In this document: positions 57,991 to 64,000 of the stretch, piece after piece | Numbering within the stretch: the first letter of the stretch is position 1 | Layout: each line of letters opens with the position of its first letter | Assembly: GCA_037179515.1 (NCBI GenBank) | Contig: JAXCGZ010022675.1 | Location: 124,001 to 188,000, forward strand | DNA: 64,000 nt | From: Halocaridina rubra | Taxonomy: Eukaryota > Arthropoda > Malacostraca > Decapoda > Atyidae | Direction of reading: 5' to 3' | Program-made: the position numbers and the translations under genes | The notes under the pieces: generated by a model | What the model was told of the DNA's origin: nothing | The model's input: only the letters and a program-made list of their open reading frames with translations | Database searches by the model: none

Positions 57991-59456
57991 CAGTGTTGCC
58001 TCACTTATTGCGGTAGTTCGGTTCCGGGACCCGGCGCGAACCAGGAAATCCGCGAAGTAGGATCAGCCTATATGTACATAGATACTTTAATATATTTTTA
58101 CGTTTACACTGTATAAACTGTCCCTGTACTGTTAAAATACCACCCTTTACTTCATAGATAACAGCATGCAAGCATAAATTTATATGAAAGTGATAGGAAA
58201 ACTTACCGTGAATGTGATGATGACGTGACATACATACTCATTTACAATTATTTTTTCGATTACGAACTGTATAAACCCTCCCTGCACTGTTAAAAAAACA
58301 CCCTTAACATTATAGATAACAGCAAGCAACGTAAATTTTTATGAAAGTGATAGATAAAATTACGGCGAATGAGGTGATGATGACGTGACATACATACTCA
58401 TTTACAATTATTTTTTCGTTTACGTACTGTATAAACCCTCCCTGCACTGTTAAAAAAACACCCTTTACATTATAAATAACAGCAAGCAACGTAAATTTTT
58501 ATGAAAGTGATAGATAAAATTACGGTGAATGAGGTGATGATGACGTGACACACATACTCATTTACAATTATTTTTTCGTCTACGAACTGCATAAAGCCTC
58601 CCTGCACTGTTAAAAAAACACCCTTTACATTATAAATAACAGCACGCAACGTAAATTTTTATGAAAATGATAGATAAAATTACGGTGAATGAGGTGATGA
58701 TGACGTGACATACATACTCATTTACAATTATTTTTTCGTTTACGAACTGTATAAACCCTCCCTGCACTGTTAAAAAAACACCCTTTACATTATAAATAAC
58801 AGCAAGCAACGTAAATTTTTATGAAAGTGATAGATAAAATTACGGTGAATGAGGTGATGATGACGTGACACACATACTCATTTACAATTATTTTTTCGTT
58901 TACGAACTGCATAAAGAATCCCTGCACTGTTAAAAAAACACCCTTTACATTATAAATAACAGCACGCAACGTAAATTTTTATGATAGTGATAGATAAAAT
59001 TACGGTGAATGAGGTGATGATGACGTGACACACATACTCATTTACAATTATTTTTTCGTTTACGAACTGTATAAACCCTCCCTGCACTGTTAAAAAAACA
59101 CCCTTTACATTATAAATAACAGCACGCAACGCAAATTTTATGAAAGTGATACATAAAATTACGTTGAATGAGGTGATGATGACGTGACACTCATACTCAT
59201 TTACAATTATTTTTTCATTTACAAACTGTATAAACCCTCCCTGCACTGTTAAAACAACACCCTTTACATTATAAATAACAGCAAGCAACGTAAATTTACA
59301 TTTCCAATAAAAAAATGAAAATACTGAAAATTTTTGTTTTCAATATTTTAACATTTTTGCGTATACCCATAAAATAAAATAATAATTTATCCCAAAAAAA
59401 AACTGCGATAGAGTGAGAACGCGAACCAAGAAACGCGAATAACCGGGGTAACACTG
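57991..59456. mobile_element. pogo/Tigger-like non-autonomous element with a satellite interior
   Basis: Inverted ends CAGTGTTGCCTCACTTATTG and, on the other strand, CAGTGTTACCCCGGTTATTC, each flanked by TA (57989-57990, 59457-59458). Sub-terminal GCGCGAACCAGGAAATCCGC and GCGAACCAAGAAACGCGAA are also inverted-related. The form CAGTGTTGCCTC..TTAT is like pogo/Tigger ends. No transposase is present; most of the interior is a 160-bp tandem repeat. Confidence 0.75.
58085..59300. repeat. 160-bp satellite, about 7.5 units
   Basis: CCTGCACTGTTAAAA recurs at 58281, 58441, 58601, 58761, 58921, 59081 and 59240. A diverged first unit has CCTGTACTGT near 58123. Units contain GAGGTGATGATGACGTGACA and ATTTTTTCGTTTACGAACTG. 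Middle units are nearly identical and edge units more diverged, as unequal exchange would predict. Confidence 0.95.
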
Positions 59457-59566
59457 TATATAGAGACACAAACAGACAAGCAAAAGGGCAAACAGACACA
59501 GAAAACCACAACATAAAAAGTTGGACAAACATATAGAAAAACACAGGTACACAAGCAGAAGGGCAA

Positions 59567-61299
<1,733 letters not shown>

Positions 61300-61375
61300 T
61301 CATGTGATGGTAAGTCTGTCACCAGCTACATAGCATGTGTGAACTTTCTACAATTTGCATGCATGTTCTGTCATA
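61300..61375 (-). mobile_element. CR1 relic, strongly diverged (first)
   Basis: TGATGGTAAGTCT, then CACCAGCTACATAGCATGTG and GAACTTTCTAC, parallels the CR1 C-terminal coding region with an internal deletion. The match is weak. Confidence 0.4.
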
Positions 61376-61403
61376 ACATTGGAGGAATTTAAAAAGTTAG
61401 CTT

Positions 61404-61523
61404 ATCCCCCCCTCTTTCTTCTAGGTTCGAATGATAAGTTTTAACTCCTTCAGCCTTTCTTCAGAAATGAGATTATGTATCTCTGTCAGCAGCTTCGTAG
61501 TATGTCTCTGAACTTTCTACAGT
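61404..61523 (-). mobile_element. CR1 relic L, diverged C-terminal coding fragment
   Basis: TATCCCCCCCTCTTTCTTCT, TCCTTCAGCCTTTCTTCAG and GAGATTATGTATCTCTG follow the same order as copy E at 16980-17100, with many substitutions. Confidence 0.7.
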
Positions 61524-62204
61524 TTTTACAATATAAAACAAACAGTCTAAGAACTTCTTTTATTCATCGCACAACTGAAGAAATGAGGCAATAAATACAT
61601 TTTAGATCTTTTCACACTCTAAGTCACATAAATGTGTTATGCACAATGAAGTCAGATTTATATATACAGTATTTAATAAAATGGCAAACCATGATTTAAT
61701 TAAGTCAGATTTTTTTTTAATAACGTGATTAATTTAGAGTATTATTTAAATTCTTGATTCATCTATATTTTCTTGCCGGTTATGGAATGTGTTTGAAAAG
61801 ATTATGAAGTATTTGAATCTACTAACTTCTGTCAACAATACCTTACGACTGATGGGAAAAGCTATCTTAAGAGCTCATCTTCATTATGATTGCAAATTAC
61901 CTTAATTATATTCAGGCTTAGGGTTTGCAATTCCACAGTAAAATATTATAGACATTGTAACAGTTCATAAGTATAAGGAAAGTCAAATTTCATATGAAAT
62001 TCAGATTTACAGTTAGCATTTACAAAAGTACATACAACACTATTATTTGTAACTACCAAAACATACAACTAAATATGTTTAAGGTCAATAGTTACAGAGC
62101 TACATACTATAAGTAGTAAACTTTGGTTAAACAAGATACAAAAAGAAATAATACATTCATGGACTAGATTTACAATATAATAAGGGCTGTTGTTGATGTT
62201 GGCT
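61524..62204. other. AT-rich spacer, nothing recognised
   Basis: No coding, repeat or RNA signal stands out. Confidence 0.5.
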
Positions 62205-62570
62205 GTTCCCAACCTGCCTGGCAGAACAGCCCCCAATCTAAAAGGAAGGCCACTGCCTATCCTGGGCTTTCCCAGGGAATGAATGCGGTGCTGTTGTTGT
62301 TCCCTAAGCTTACTTGGCGAACAGTCTTTAGTCCCTAAGAAAGGCCACTGCCAATGCCAGGCTTTCCCATGGGGCTCTCAAGGAGTGTATGTTGCGTCCT
62401 TGGCATATGTGGTAGTATGCCAATATTACCCATGCTATCAAATAACTCTCTGTGGCCCAATGCCGATGCCAGGCTCAGGCACAGAGCTCTCAGTGAGTAT
62501 ATGTTGTGTTGTTGGCTTATGTGGTTGTGTGTGCTTATTACCCATGATAGTAAATAACTTTCTGTGTAAT
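62205..62570 (+). repeat. Short local tandem duplications (~97 and ~112 bp)
   Basis: AAGGCCACTGCC at 62244 recurs at 62341. The block GATGCCAGGCT...GCTCTCA..GAGTATATGTTG near 62462 repeats the one near 62350. Small open frames across it are explained by this repetition. Confidence 0.65.
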
Positions 62571-64000
62571 TGAAGATAAATTAATTATCAGATATCAACT
62601 GTTAATCATTAAATATAGAGACAATAACTTAATCAAACCTCTTAAGCAAAGAAAAAGAAAATACCGATAGTTAACTTTATAAATCATTCCTTAGACAAAT
62701 ACTATTTGGCCTCGTGAACTGGATACAGTAAAATCTTAACAGTTGGCTTAATTTGTGAAAAATAAAAGACCATAAAAACTACGAGGAATCGCTTTGAAAT
62801 TCGGATCTTGTAATGAAGAGTAACCCTGAAGTGCTCTAAGGTTATTCATATTTACAAGACAAGTTACCAAACCTAACCTGCTTTATCATAACCAAACCTA
62901 AATAACAATTTACAGTTACTTAACTTTACATGGGATTCTGGAAGTTACTCATCTTTACAAGATGCTCTTAACATACAAAATAAACAAATGGTAAAATACA
63001 GATCTTTTAAAGATACACTACCCTCATTAAAGAATACTGCAAATGTTTCATAGTGCAGAATAATGCTTACGCTTATCCATTTATGAACACAAATAAGTAA
63101 TAAGAATACAACAAAAAGCACCACAGAATACTGCAAATGTTTCGTGATGTAGCAAAAAGTTTTTTCTTTTCAATTAAATTTATGAGCTCAAAATATTAAA
63201 AAAGATTACAACATATTGCACCACAGAATACTGCAAATATATTAATGTGTAGGATAATGTTTACAATTTTCAATTCAGTTTATAAACTCAAATGATTAAA
63301 AAGAATAAAACATACCACATACATAAAATCCATATAATATATGCTTAGACTACGAACTTAATCTTGCAATGAAAAACAAAATATTAGTACAATATGTAGG
63401 ACATTAAACGTATTTTAATAATGAATTCCCTATACAAAGGAACAAGGAACTTTATTATAATTTTCTGTGAATATTAAAAAACATATAACAGGAGTTGCAA
63501 ATACCTGTATACAATAAAATCTTACAAAAACATTTCTAGCATATATTATAAAACTGACAAAGCCATTACCAAAATCATGCTAAATACTTGAAGTTTAAAT
63601 TCCAATACTGCATAATTTTAACTGAGATAAGTTAGAATACAAGGGATAGATACATTAATGAAGTAAAAATACAAACCTCCCTCGGCATGATGATGATGAT
63701 AATTTTTTGTAAACACAATTCATGCATCCCTGAGTTGAAGAGAAAGTGTGCATTTCTTGCGTACACTTTCAATATACAGAACGGTAGCTAGAGAACCAAG
63801 GGTATGACATACTCTCCTCTATCACTGGAAATATTTTCCCATCCCTTTTATAATTGTTAGTGGAGCTTAGAGGCAAATGCAGAAGTTTGAAATAAATTCA
63901 GAAATAACAACAAAACTAGTTGTCCTTTAATACTGTATAGTTTTTCTAATCACTTTACATACCTTTCAATCTGTTCCAATATTTCTAATCACGTGACATA
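62571..64000. other. AT-rich spacer with one possible first exon
   Basis: Around 63673-63693 the minus strand reads ATGCCGAGGGAG followed by GTTTGT, a possible short first coding exon (MPRE). It is preceded by ATCATCATC repeats and an upstream ATG near 63724. Three diverged copies of an ATTGCA/CAGAATACTGCAAATGTTTC repeat lie at 63030-63240. No other gene signal. Confidence 0.3.

Noticed and set aside
58085..59300. Regularly spaced repeats that might suggest a CRISPR array
   Set aside because: The 160-bp units are contiguous without unique spacers and the genome is eukaryotic; this is a satellite.
62283..62573. Cys-rich plus-strand ORF of 96 codons
   Set aside because: It spans local ~97- and ~112-bp tandem duplications, and its Cys pattern follows the repeat rather than a known fold.

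Overview
This is a window of eukaryotic nuclear DNA, most likely from a decapod-like crustacean or a related arthropod. That assignment is an inference from the AT-rich, microsatellite-heavy composition, the spliced gene, CR1-, RTE- and Jockey-like LINEs, K02A2.6-like Gypsy elements and short TTAGG-like motifs. Nothing looks bacterial, and only one gene could be assembled with confidence.

The host gene is on the minus strand between 38.05 and 26.92 kb. Five coding exons (38046-38054, 34624-34658, 29924-29982, 28631-28764, 26919-27053) have consensus splice sites and compatible phases. They join into a 123-residue protein recognisable as LAMTOR3 (MP1), a Ragulator subunit. The first coding exon is only nine bases. 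The introns hold tRNA-derived SINEs, a decayed RTE-like LINE, tandem repeats and (TA)n blocks.

Region 0.4-20.1 kb is a LINE graveyard. A single CR1-clade family occurs in at least nine pieces here (A, B, C, D, H, K, E, I, J), all on the minus strand and mostly 5'-truncated, plus relics. H and E still have almost complete endonuclease-reverse transcriptase ORFs. The 3' ends carry 15-base repeats and most abut (CA)n or (CATA)n microsatellites. Copies are stacked head to tail. Between them are very long (TA)n arrays, tRNA-like repeats (6.46-7.32 kb) and a truncated RTE-like LINE (8.59-9.60 kb).

Region 20.1-26.9 kb has no clear gene. It holds a foldback repeat, several SINEs, a 436-bp tandem duplication, a pogo/Tigger-like MITE, a 32-bp minisatellite and one unexplained coding-like segment.

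Region 38.69-54.15 kb is a nested set of retrotransposons. Gypsy-like element A (minus strand, LTRs 38691-39071 and 53775-54153) is interrupted between integrase and RNase H by Gypsy-like element B (plus strand, LTRs starting at 39871 and 49787). The 5' LTR of B is split by an RTE-like LINE (40070-46416), and that LINE is split by CR1 copy F (41169-44232). CR1 copy G (51258-52573) is a separate insertion in A.

Region 54.2-64 kb contains a decayed Jockey-like LINE (55.1-57.5 kb), a pogo/Tigger-like terminal-inverted-repeat element whose interior is a 160-bp satellite (57991-59456), almost 1 kb of (TA)n, and AT-rich sequence with two CR1 relics and weak exon candidates. Apart from LAMTOR3, nearly everything recognisable is selfish or simple-sequence DNA, and most of its ORFs are broken.
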